This document shows, in pieces, positions 1 through 10,861 of a stretch of DNA of 64,000 bases. The position numbers were made by a program, and so were the translations under genes. The notes under the pieces are model-generated. The model had not been told where the DNA came from. It worked only from the letters and a program-made list of their open reading frames with translations, and did no database searches. Source of the DNA: Coniella vitis (taxonomy: Eukaryota; Ascomycota; Sordariomycetes; Diaporthales; Schizoparmaceae); the NCBI GenBank assembly GCA_011317545.1, contig WUJK01000002.1, positions 2,852,001 through 2,916,000 on the forward strand. Reading direction: 5' to 3'. Numbering within the stretch: the first letter of the stretch is position 1; each line of letters opens with the position of its first letter.

Positions 1-2485
1 TCCCCAGTGGCGTGGGGTGCAGCCTATTGACCAGCCAGAGCAGAGCTGGTACTATAAAAAGCCTTGCTTACATAATAGTATATAGATAGTACTTCCAGTA
101 CAGAGTTACACAGCGTATCACATGCTAGGGATCAGGCTCATCATGGGTTCTTTCTAGAGAAAATCGACCATAATTTTCTGCCTTGCGATTGCGGAAGTGA
201 ATCTGTAACCAACGAGGACTCGGACATATATTCTTGCAGATGATCACCACCAGGCTTTATATTATCTTCTTTGCACAACCTCGCGCTTTGCTAACTTGCA
301 ACCTTGTCAGGTATATATTGGTCCTTAGGTATAGGTTCCAAGGTATTGACATATAAGTATAAACACAGACTATAACAATCTTGTTCGAGTACACCCATAT
401 CTTCATGCTGGATACTCTAGAGCCCAAAGATACGTGGTCATGTATTAACAAAAGATAACACCATAATGCTTCTTTCCATAGACTCATAGTATATCATGAT
501 TCGTTGGATCACTATCACAAATATCAATCGGACAGCAGATAATGTTCACCAAGTAACACTCATCTTATGCCCACGGCTTAGCCTAGCGACGGGTCTTGTC
601 TGGGTAATCAATATACAAGTTCCAATGGCCCAGGCAAAATGTACATATATATAGTCTCGAAATCTTTTGCTGATAATAAAGAATGACAGTCAGTGTTATG
701 ATCTGCGAAGTAGCAGTGCTCGCCTTTCCAATATCTCTTCTACTTCTTCGGTTTGGCGTAGGAAAGGCGGGAAGGTTGATAGTGGAGGGACGGTAGTGAG
801 ATGTTGTGGTTATATAGTACCTGGGTAATGTAACTTTGTACGAGAGAAGCTGGTTTGTGGCACCGTTCCCAGGAGATAACACAATGGTGGATGAAGATTC
901 GCAGCACGTGTGATATATAGTTTGTATCATGTAACACGGACGGCGCCATTGGCGATCAGTCGATCTAGGTGCTGCAATTTCCCATAACCTGCAAACGTCG
1001 CGATGCCAGCTTTTTCGGGTCTGTGATGGCATGATTCGGCTGATTTTACCCGGTATACACGCTTTTTTATCGTACTATTGAGTGGATGGATCGGAAAGGC
1101 GGTGATGATAACGGGGGGTGCTTTGGGGGATTCGAGGCCTTTCCCCATGGGGGGTTTCGGTGGGGATTCGATACCGTCCAGACATTCCTTCATTTTGCAC
1201 CCGCCAACCGAGTCAGCACTGTACAAGACCGGCGCACCAGCTGCCAGTTACACCGTATCACGTACAGTCCCATGACGCAAGTCGCGAGCCACCATAGACA
1301 TGCGAACGGACAAAAAAGCAAGTTTTGCTGGCTGGACCGACATGGGCCCGTGTCACACTGGGGGGCCAGATTGGTCCTATGTACTATGTAGCACTTTCAT
1401 CTGCCGGAGCGACGCACCCGCCTGGTTTGGTACCTGCAGCTCGAAGCCACCTCGGAATCGCAGGATGGGCAATGATGGGATTCTTGAGGGGGCGGGGGAC
1501 AATCGGCAATCCCAGCGTGCCTTTCTATACTTGCTATACTATGTATGTCCCAGGTCCGACGGTCTCCGTGCCTACCTCCTTGCAGCTCCGCCCGCACCTG
1601 CCGTATAACTTACTTTGAACCTTCATGGCAAATGCCAATGAGAAACCACCTGGGCAGAGTCCAGACTCCATCATCGCTGGCAGGCCCCCACTGGATACCC
1701 TAGCAAGCGATGATGCTTGCTGTAGGTCGTTTGGGTCGTACCTGCCACCTCAGTGACAGTGATACTATGCGACCTAGGCTGGGCTGTCGGCAAGGGCTGC
1801 AAGCAAGGCAGAGCCGCCTGCTGTTATGTACAAGCAATAACCCCTGAGTTGCCCCTGTCCTTTCCCGTACTATGTAGTGAGTTTGAGTTTTTTTCCCATA
1901 GGCTTCGGTTGGTGCAGACATAGCAATGGGCCGCTGCAAGGATCCGCCCAATATGCATATACCTACACACCCATTCGCTTCCATGGTTTTAACCCACGCG
2001 TTTGCTTTCTCTCCCAAGCTCGCGACACTTATCTGCTTCCTTTTCTCTGGTTTGGACATCACCTCGTCCTTCGTCACAGCACGCCAGCAGTCTTTTCTCG
2101 TCTATCGTTGACCAGCTTGGTTGCCTTGCGACTGGTTGCCGACCGTCCCTCGTTGCCACTCCCTTCGCTTATCGGTGTTGTTGCTCTAGCTAGCCATCGT
2201 CTTCGCACACTAATTGCACCGTTGTGGTTGTTATTTCTGTCTTGTCACTCTCACGATTCGAGGAAGGTACTCGTGTATATCTGCGCGTCGCGACACACCA
2301 GCGCTATCCGAGCCTCGTTGTGTGGATATTTACCCACCGATTGCTTTCCAGTCTCGCTCGCATCGTGCTCTGGAAGTATTGGTCTCATTTTGGCCAACAA
2401 GCGCACTCGACTTCTTGATCGCAGCCAAAAAGTCCGCTTAGTTTGAGCACCCGTTCTGTAACCCGGAACCGAACACTAGACAATC
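1..2485. other. Intergenic region upstream of the GH72 gene
   Basis: I find no supportable gene here. The open frames are short, overlapping and compositionally poor. The stretch from about 1.85 kb to 2.48 kb is C/T-rich on the + strand and looks like a promoter plus long pyrimidine-rich 5' leader for the gene starting at 2486. Two copies of the 9-mer GTACTATGT lie at 1381 and 1867. Confidence 0.6.
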
Positions 2486-3979
2486 ATGAGAGTCGCATCC
2501 TTCACCAGCCTCTCCCTGCTGGGACTGGCCTCCACCGCCCACTCCATCTCTACCATTTCCGCTTACGGCAACAAGTTCTTCTACGAGAATGGCACACAGT
2601 TCTACATCAAGGGAGTGGCGTACCAGTTGACAGACGCCGATCCATTGCTTGACAAGACACAATGCTCTCTCGATGCTGCGCTTATGACGGAGCTCGGCAC
2701 AAACACAATCCGTGTCTACCACGTCGACGCCTCTTCGGACCATTCGGACTGCATGTCCGCCCTGGCTGACGCGGGCATTTACGTGCTCGCCGACTTGGAC
2801 ACTTTTGATACTTACATTCTCCCAGACAGCCCATGGTGGAATCAGACCCAGTATGAACGATTCACGGCGGTTATGGACGAATTTCAACAGTATGACAATA
2901 CACTAGGCGTGAGTTCTGGCTTTCACGATGCTTGCATCGAACCTCGCCTTTGGTGTCTTTGGTGGCGTACTTGATTGTTAATAACATGCTCGCTGACTGA
3001 AAATATGGGCAGTTCTTTGTTGGCAACGAGGTCATTGCCAAGGCCAGCCAGAGCACGGCCGCGCCCTTTATCAAGGCCGCTGCACGCGACCTTAAGGCTT
3101 ACAGAGACTCCAAGGGCTACCGCACCATTCCTGTTGGCTACAGTGCCGCCGACATTGCTGAGCTCCGTCCTATGCTGCAAGACTACCTCACCTGTGGTGG
3201 CAACGTCTCGGACAACGTCGACTTCTTCTCCCTGAACAGCTATGAGTGGTGTGGCCAGGTATGTACTTGCCCCTGACTATCTTGGGTGTACACAGGAATC
3301 AGCTAACAAGATCTTGCAGACTGATTACTCAACCTCTGGCTATGAAACGCTTGAACAAGAAGCCAAAGATTTCCCTGTTCCCATTTTCTTTAGTGAGACT
3401 GGCTGTAACACGGTCCCACCACGGACATTCGAGGACCAAGCTGCCATCTTCGGTGATGAGATGGTCAACGACTGGTCTGGTGCCATCATTTACGAATGGA
3501 TCGAAGAGACCAACAACTATGGCTTGATCTCATACGGCCCTGCCGCTGGCACCTCTACAGGCTCCGACATTGTTGGTGGCTTCACAAGAAGCGGTACCCC
3601 CACGCCGGTCTCTCCCGACTTCAGCAATCTCAAGACCCAATGGGCCACTCTCACTCCGACTGGTATCATGTCGTCCGACATGACTACAAGCACACTTTCA
3701 ACCCGCACCTGTCCAGCTAGCAGTTCTGGCACCGCTGCTTGGCTCGTGAATGGCAATGTTGCCCTGCCTACCATTGGAGAGACTCTGTACAAGGGAACTT
3801 ACACCACTTCAGTACCCACAGGCACCAATACTGGCTCCGCATCTGGCACCGCAGCCAGTGACAAGTCTTCTTCCAGTGCTTCCGCCACCTCCAAGAGCTC
3901 GGGTACTACAGCCAGCAGTGTGAACAAAGCTAGCATCGCCCTAGCAGGACTCACACTTTTGTTTGCAGTATGGATGTAA
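2486..3979 (+). CDS. gel1: GPI-anchored beta-1,3-glucanosyltransferase (GH72, GEL/GAS family)
   Basis: Cell-surface transglycosidase that cleaves and re-ligates beta-1,3-glucan chains during wall assembly. Three exons, 2486-2908, 3013-3258 and 3320-3979, give 442 aa; both introns start GTGAGT or GTATGT and keep frame. Residues 1-20 are a signal peptide ending in A-H-S. The two catalytic glutamates of GH72 are visible: E147 in FFVGNEV just after intron 1, and E249 in FFSETGC. A Ser/Thr-rich stalk (about 385-425) and a hydrophobic C-terminus (ALAGLTLLFAVWM) are the usual GPI-attachment signal. There is no C-terminal Cys-rich X8/CBM43 module, so it belongs to the GEL1-like subgroup rather than the GAS1/GEL4 subgroup. 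The long pyrimidine-rich leader fits a strongly expressed wall gene. The symbol is by family resemblance; fungi carry several paralogues. Confidence 0.93.
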
Positions 3980-5097
3980 GGACTTTCCCGAAATGATATT
4001 TCAGGAGCAATGTTATGCCACTGGATTAAGGGTAGATATTGTCACATGCCTGTCGCAAAGTCACCATGTGCACCTGCAGGTGAACAGGCGCCCTGACTTT
4101 GCTCATGACAAGAGATTTGTTTATGCTATCAAGCGTATACGTGATATTGTCACCATGGCCTATGTTGCTGCGTTCGGCTGCAAATAGCGCACGGGTTTGG
4201 ACCAAATAGGGATCTGACATAGACAGGCAGAGGCAGGTTGGGCAGCACATAAAAGGCAGCTTCCGCAGGATATATGCGTACATAGAGGTATTCAGACCAG
4301 AATAGAGAACGCCCAATGGTTAATAGAAACATTGATCAACACGAACTCTTCGGCGCCCTGGTGCCAGAACGACAGCTCTCCGCTCCTGAGAAGAGAAATA
4401 GCCAGATATAATCTGCTAACTACTATGCTCACAGTTTCCACCATATTGTCTGGAATTGCAGCTTTCTGTTCTGTATCGGCTGTTTGAGTGTAGGGCAGCC
4501 TTTTATCATGCGGCTCAAAGAGGCTGGTTATTGAAAGCTTCTCTTGACTGTATAGCTAATACGTTACGATGCCGTTCGGATCGATCGATGTGGAGCTTGG
4601 GCACTGTTGTCGCACATACCGAGCTATGTCTAGCAGTTTTGTGGACTCGAAACAAGTATTTCATTTATAAGACGACAGCGTCTCGCTTAACTGGCAATAA
4701 TCTCCTGATAAGCGCCGTGATGAACATGTGGAAGATACGTCGGATGGGCCACAGTACTGCACCTCAAGGCGAATCCACGGACCATGGCGCAATGAAAACA
4801 CTTCAGACGTCGGGGTAAGAAATCTCCATGATTGTAAGAAGACGCAGAGCACAGGGCCAATCTTCAGATGTGTGTGCTATTTTGACGTGTATAAGCTTCG
4901 TTATCATCTCGAAATTGCTTTGTGATGCTATTAGTTGTCCATGGTTTATTGCATCACTTAGGCAGTGTCTATATCACACCAACAAGCTGTATGCCAGCAG
5001 TAATTATCAGGCCCGAAAGCCTGGTAAGTTGTTGAATATCCATTTCAACATATGATATGCCCACTGTTTGGCGCTAGCGTTCTGTTCTCCCTGCTGA
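3980..5097. other. Intergenic region between convergent GH72 and SDR genes
   Basis: Holds the 3' ends of two convergent genes. No ORF in either strand resembles a conserved protein, and I see no tRNA or repeat. Confidence 0.5.
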
Positions 5098-6287
5098 TTA
5101 GAGAACGTGGCCATTCTTCCCGCCCACTCCGTCACTCTTGCGGCCGATGAAGCCCTTCATAGCTGCATCAACACCTGCAAAGCGACGGACAAGGTGCTGC
5201 AGACCAAGCGGCAAGACGTTATACCAGTCAATATACTGCGCATAAAGCGGCGCACTAATGAACTCGGCATTACCATTATCAATGGCACTGATAATCTCCT
5301 TGGCGATATCAACTGGCTCGACAACTGGCGCGATAAAAGGGTGAGGCGTCTGCACGCCGTAAAAGAGCGGCGTGGACAGCTGGCCCGGCGTGACGAGCAC
5401 TGTGCGGACCTCGGGGTGCGACTGGCGTAGCTCGGCGGTGAGGGACTTGTGCAGCGCAATGAGACCGGCCTTGGCGGCGGCGTAGTCGGTGAGCTGGGCA
5501 GCACCAACCTGCCCGAGAACGCTCGACATGGTCACCACGGTTCCGCCGTTGCCGCCTCGGACAATGGCGGGCAGGAAGACTTTGAGGGCGTAGAAGCTGG
5601 AGAGGAGGTTGGTAGAGAGACTTTTGTCAATTTCGTCCATGCTCATGTCCAGGAGGCTCTTGCCGACCACGACGGCGGCATTGTTGATGAGGACTGTGGG
5701 AGTGCCGAGCTTTGCAAAGAGGTCAGTTTGAGTCTATACTCATTCTCGGCCCAGAACCGAACAAGCAAGGCTGAAGGGAGCCCTTCCCCCCACTCGAGAC
5801 AGAAACTTACCTCGTCTTCAATCTGCCTCGCAACGCGTGCCAGCTGCTCCTTGCTCGTCACATCGCACTTGTAGTACTTCACGCCCCGCGACTCGCCATT
5901 CTCCATCTCCTTGACATCCAGCACGGCGACCGACGCGCCGCGCATACCGTACACTTCCGCAATCAGCAGGCCTAGCCCGCTGGCGCCGCCGGTAATGACA
6001 ATGACCTCGTTCCCGAGCTCGACTTTACGCGGAAGGCCAAACGCGATGCGCCGGTTGACCTGAGAGAGCGTCCAGTAGATAGTGACGAGCGTGGCGTACA
6101 CAACCGTGACGCGAATGGGCGTCTTGTCCCAGTCCATGTGCTCTGCGCGGAAGCACAGGGGGATCATCCATGCGACAAAAGGGTGGAAAAAGGTTACCTT
6201 GAGGACTTTGAGGACGAGGTCGATGGACATAGGCGCAAACCAAGAGTCGCGCTGTGGGGGACGGTCGAAGCCGCCTAGCGAAGCCAT
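5098..6287 (-). CDS. Membrane-anchored short-chain dehydrogenase/reductase (SDR16C/retinol dehydrogenase-like)
   Basis: NAD(P)-dependent oxidoreductase of the classical SDR fold. The 5' exon is 6287-5811 (159 codons, ATG at 6287). One intron follows with donor GTAAGT at 5810, and the 3' exon ends at the TAA at 5098. The acceptor is ambiguous: 5734 (TATAG, adds TQTDLFAK) or 5710 (AAAG, resumes at LGTPTVLINNAA), giving about 370 or 362 aa. Visible motifs are the nucleotide-binding TGGASGLG, the structural NNAA, a catalytic Ser in TMSSVLG, and YAAAK as the catalytic Tyr/Lys pair. Two N-terminal hydrophobic stretches (about 22-45 and 57-75) suggest ER or lipid-droplet membrane association, as in SDR16C proteins. 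The substrate cannot be told from the sequence. Confidence 0.88.
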
Positions 6288-7022
6288 TGTGAGTGATTTT
6301 AGGGCGAGATCGTGGTTGTGATGGTCGTATAGTTTTCAAGTTTCTGAAAATGTAAGTATGAGCGTACATAGGCAGCCTAACGGGGATGAGTTGGGTTCGA
6401 CGATTTCAGGTAGAGAAGTCTTCAGAGGGATCGTCAAGCGTAGCCTTATTTAGAGCACAGAGGTCCTCTTCATACCAGAACGACAAGGCTAGAAAGCAAA
6501 GATTCGGAGTTCAACGTCGTCAACGAATGGCTTGTCTGGCTCGTATTTGTCGTCAGGGCACAGAGGCATAACGTGCGACAATGGAGATCCCCCTTGTTGC
6601 AACATTTCACATGTTGAAACGTCGAGCTGCAGGGCGTGTCAGAGACCAGAGTGTGATAGAGCCCCATGTGCGCCGCCGCCACGCTAGGACCCTGTCATGG
6701 CGCGCCGCACCGCCAACCCCCTGGGCGCCGCACAGCCTCCACTGTACCATGGTAGCATCTCTGGCAGCCCCGGTGCCGTACATACTCTGGTATTGTATGA
6801 GTTGCATAACATAAGTCCTGCTCCATATCGAACCGTAGCAACAACCCAGGCTGAAGAAGACGGTATGCATAAAAAGTGGAAACTATTTTTCGTTCCTGAT
6901 AAGGATAGAATTGACTGTTTTTGCAGGCCAGAACCCTCCCGGGTATAATACCTTTTCCCTTTACCAAATCCAGACGCCTTGCAATGCATTTTCAAAACAC
7001 TAACGACCTCAAAGATGGATCT
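6288..7022. other. Intergenic region
   Basis: Contains the SDR promoter side and the 3' flank of SOF1. The short ORFs on both strands have no recognisable content; nothing else is seen. Confidence 0.5.
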
Positions 7023-8519
7023 TCACTTTTCTCGCGCCAAAATCATCTTCTCACGCTCACTGCGCCGCTTCTCGAACTGCTTCTTGGTATGCTTCCTCTC
7101 ATTCTCTTCGCGTCTCTTGATTGACTTCAGCTCCTCGCTCTTGATCTCCCCGGCCTTCTTCACCACTGTGGGCAGATGCCTGTGTCGCTTGATGCGTCGA
7201 ATCTCAGGCCTAGAATCAACCTTGTCAGTAATGTTCATCATGGATCAAAAGAGAGAAGGGATGTCAGAGAAGTCGAGAGGACTGACATGTGTGCAAATCG
7301 ATCCACCAGCTTCGTGTTGTATTCTTCGGCTTGCCGTTGCCTCGTAGGCTTGACACCCTCTCTCTTGGATGCATTTGCACGCCAAAGTCGAATGTTTCCG
7401 TCGTCGGAGCCTGACATGAGATACTTGCTGTCCGGGGTCCACTTGGTAACGAATACACGCTGCATTCTCTTGGTGTGGTAGATATCGCGCGAGTGTCCCT
7501 GATCACGGTTGAAGATCCTGATGGTTCGATCATACGAGGCCGTCACAAGCTCTTCGCCCGTAGGCGAAAACTCGACGTCCATAACGGCCTATTGTTCTTA
7601 TTAGCTTTTGTGAAGGACGTAGCATCCGTCAACTGCGGATACTGTGGATAGCTCTTGCGCAACTACTTACAGCAACGTGGCCCTTAAGCACATTGAGAGC
7701 GCGGTCAAACTTGCGCACATCGAAAATGTAGCAGTTATGATCTTCATTAGCCACTGCCAGATTGAATGCCTCCATAGGATTCCACGACAAGGCATTAGAT
7801 GCAAATGTCAAAACAGTCTTTGTCACTGGTGTCGACAGCCGTACATCCCATATAACGACCGACCGGTCAGAGGCAGCAGAAGCTAGCACCGACTGCTCCA
7901 CTTGGTTGAATTTGATTGCATTGATTGTATCAGTTGCATTTGGCCAGCTGTATTCTTCGGGAGCCGCTGAGAGCCTCTCTAGGTCATAGATCTGGATGTT
8001 GCTCCCAGCTGAAGCAGCAAAGGCATTCTTGGATCGGTGGTGGCTCAAGGAGGTGAAGGCGCTGCTGCCCGTGAACGTCGTGATGGGCGCAGATTCGTTT
8101 GCGGCGGAGGGGTCAAAGAGATGGATCTTGCGATCTGTTCCACAAGTCAAGAGTTTTTGGTCTTTGGTCCAAGTAAGCCCTTTAACAATGTTTGCATGGG
8201 CACTCGCATGCCATCGTTGCTCGCGCGATTCTAGGTCCCAGACCTTGACTACACCGTCACCCGAAGCACTGGCCAGCATATTCAGTGAGTTTGGATCCTT
8301 GGCAAGTTGGTACACTCCGTCGACGTGGCCCTGACCCAGCTGGCAAATAAAGGGCTGTGCAAACATGCGCTCCATCTTGACGGCATTGAGTGCCCGCTTG
8401 TACTCGCGCGCTCGCTCGAATGGGTGGATGGCGGAATCCATGTTCTTTGGTTGCTTGGCGACATCCGAGCCCGCGGGCTGATGCGCCGATATCGATCGAC
8501 TGAGTGTTTTGACCTTCAT
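7023..8519 (-). CDS. sof1: SOF1/DCAF13, WD-repeat protein of the U3 snoRNP (SSU processome)
   Basis: Nucleolar protein needed for 18S rRNA maturation. Exons 8519-7671, 7588-7287 and 7209-7023 join to 445 aa. Junctions are GCT|GTAAGT to TAG|GCC (restoring GHVAAVMDVEFSPTG) and CAT|GTCAGT to TAG|GCC (restoring RFAHMPEIRRIKRHRHLP). The first two-thirds form WD40 repeats, with units such as SGDGVVKVWDLES, AASDRSVVIWDVR, ASYDRTIRIFNRD and GSDDGNIRLWRAN. The basic C-terminal tail of about 80 residues, starting PEIRRIKRHRHLPTVVKKA and ending in a KRRSEREKMIL-type stretch, is the Sof1 domain. Length and domain order match fungal SOF1. The start is the ATG opening MKVKTLSRS; the open frame extends upstream of it only from a non-ATG codon. 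Confidence 0.95.
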
Positions 8520-9045
8520 CGTGGATGCGAGGGTTTGAATTATGCCGATGGGTTCGTAGTTGAAAGACTGTATTGCACGCACGAGAACTTCAGTAATAGG
8601 CTCCCCCCAAAATAATTTAGAGGTAGAGGAAAAGTAGACAGGGATTCGGACATTCTGCCGGGCGGTGAGTTGTGATAAGATAAGCTGGAGCCATAGAGCT
8701 GTGCGCTTGCACCTCCCGAAGTACAAAGGTACGTCTGCTGTACCCAGGTACCGCTGGCCTTGCCTCAGCTGGTTGGCATCCAGGTACCTTCCCGTGCTGG
8801 GGGAAGTGTATGCGCGTGCACGGCAACCTGGAGCTTGGTGGTGTCCAGCAAGTAGCAACCTCATTATGTTATCGACCATCACGGACACCTGAAGCCCTTT
8901 CCAACTTCCGACTTCAACAACTGACTTTCTCACCCACTCGCCACCAACCTAAGCCATCTGGCGCCCACTAGACAAACAGCCCTGCCTTTTCCTCTTGCAA
9001 TCCAACCAGTAAACTCGCACTACTTTAAACAACGTCACAATCCCA
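8520..9045. other. Bidirectional promoter region between SOF1 and RPN6
   Basis: A 526-bp spacer between divergently transcribed essential genes. A long open frame continues SOF1 upstream, but no ATG-initiated extension is supported. No repeats or RNA genes seen. Confidence 0.5.
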
Positions 9046-10466
9046 ATGGCGCAAGGAGACTCTAAGAGGGTGCGCGAAGCGCAGAAGGCCGCTTCCACCG
9101 ACCCAAAAAAGGCAGAGCAAATCTACAAGGACATCATCGCGCAACCGCCCTCCGTTACCTCCGACGCCTCGGTGCGCGAGTACGAGACGGCTCTAGTGAG
9201 CCTGGGAGAGCTATACCGGGACCAAAAGTCAGCCTCCCCTGCATAATCCACGGCTTCGTTTGCAAGTCACATGCTGACGCTGGAGACAACCACAGGAACA
9301 CACAGGATCTGGTTGAGCTTGTTACCAAGAGTCGCACGGTTCTGTCCTCGTTTGCCAAGGCAAAGACCGCAAAGTTGGGTATGGCCTGCCTTTACGTTAC
9401 ATACATTTGTTGCCACTTTATGCTTCGAATACTAACGGGTCCTCCCTGCTATGCTACAGTGCGTCAGCTGCTAGACCTCTTTCACAACATTCCCAATACG
9501 ACCGAAATCCAGATCTCGACCACGAAGTCATGTATAGAATGGGCCACATCGGAGCGTCGTGGATTCCTGCGACAGAATTTAGAGACGCGTCTTGTTGGTC
9601 TTTACATGGCCAAGCAATCCTACTATGACGCCTTGACCCTCATCAACGGTCTCCTCCGCGAGCTCAAACGTCTAGACGACAAGCTGGTTCTCGTCGAGGT
9701 GCAGCTTCTCGAATCCCGCGTTTACCACGCTCTGGGCAACATCCCAAAGGCCCGCGCTGCGCTCACAAGTGCCCGCACCTCTGCCGCTTCCGTCTATACG
9801 CCACCTTTGCTGCAGGCAAACCTGGACATGCAGGCAGGCATGCTTCATGCCGAAGACAAGGACTTCAACACGGCCTACAGTTATTTTATTGAAGCCCTTG
9901 ACGGTTACTCCCAGCTCGACGAAACAGTCAAGGCGACGGCGGCACTGCAGTACATGCTGCTGTGCAAGGTGATGTTGAACCAGGTAGACGATGTCAATCA
10001 GCTAATGGCGTCCAAGCAGGCGACCAAGTACGCCTCCAAGTCGCTGGAAGCAATGAAGGCCATAGCACGTGCACACTCAAATCGATCGCTTGACGAATAT
10101 GAGAGCGTGCTAGGCTCGTACCAGCGCGAGCTGGGCAGCGATGCTTTCATCCGTGGTCACCTGCGTCGTCTGTATGACGCAATGCTGGAACAGAACCTCA
10201 TCAAAGTCATTGAGCCATTCTCGCGCGTTGAGATTGACCACGTCGCCAAGATGGTTAAGTTGAGCCCGGTTCAAGTCGAAGAGAAGCTATCGCAAATGAT
10301 TCTGGACAAAGTCATCATTGGTGTCTTGGACCAGGGTGCCGGATGCCTGAACATATTCGACGAGACGTACAGAGATGAGGCTTACGATTCTGCTCTGGCA
10401 ACAATCGACAAATTGAGCAACGTCGTGGATGTCCTGTACACGAATCAGGCTTCGATGCTCGAGTAA
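9046..10466 (+). CDS. rpn6: 26S proteasome regulatory subunit RPN6 (PSMD11)
   Basis: Lid subunit that bridges the 19S lid and the 20S core. Exons 9046-9227, 9296-9378 and 9460-10466 give 423 aa. The introns use GTCAGC...CAG and GTATGG...CAG and restore YRDQKNTQDLVELV and TAKLVRQLLDLFH. The helical TPR-like repeats of RPN6 run from about residue 20 to 280 (LETRLVGLYMAKQSYYDAL, LGNIPKARAALTSART). A PCI domain follows (about 285-385), with the winged-helix part IKVIEPFSRVEIDHVAKMV and LSQMILDKVIIGVLDQG, then the C-terminal helix DSALATIDKLSNVVDVLY. Length matches the family (420-430 aa). The short first exons are usual in Sordariomycetes. Confidence 0.95.
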
Positions 10467-10775
10467 CGATCACATTTGGATGCATTCTGTACTTTTAGCA
10501 AGATAGATCAGTGGCAGCCAAGGCTACCGCCATGATTGAAAATTTTAAACATTGAGCGATCGACAGACCGTCATAGAGGCTTTCTTTCTTTCTCCAGTAC
10601 ATTGTAATTTTGCAAATGCTACAAACAACCCTCTTTGACGCCACAATGCCTATGCAACACAATCTTTGGGCGAAAGTATCCAACCCGGGTATCCTTGCGC
10701 TTTCAGTTGAAACATTGTCCTTTTCACCCCAGCGCAGAAGGGCGATGCACCGACTATGATCAAAATGTACTTTTG

Positions 10776-10807
<32 letters not shown>

Positions 10808-10861
10808 GCAAAAACAAGCAAACACAAAAAGGAAAGACAGAAAATAGCAAGGTTGTCGTCA
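10467..10861. other. Convergent 3' region between RPN6 and the AT-hook protein gene
   Basis: Non-coding 395 bp shared by the two 3' ends. It contains an A-rich tract at 10777-10807, listed separately. Confidence 0.5.
10777..10807. repeat. Poly(A)/poly(T) tract
   Basis: Nineteen A residues, one G, then eleven A residues on the + strand. On the - strand it is a T tract 55 bp past the stop codon of the AT-hook protein gene, so it may act in the 3' UTR or terminator of either gene. It could also be a slippage-prone microsatellite. Confidence 0.9.

Noticed and set aside
583..1032. 149-codon - strand open frame
   Set aside because: No recognisable motif, poor codon character, and overlapped by equally long frames on both strands.
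1877..2446. 189-codon + strand open frame upstream of the GH72 gene
   Set aside because: It lies in the C/T-rich leader; its Leu/Ser/His-heavy translation is what pyrimidine-rich DNA gives in any frame, with no domain or signal.
8520..8933. N-terminal extension of SOF1 in the open frame
   Set aside because: The extension begins at a non-ATG codon and is not SOF1-like; the ATG at 8519 gives the family length.
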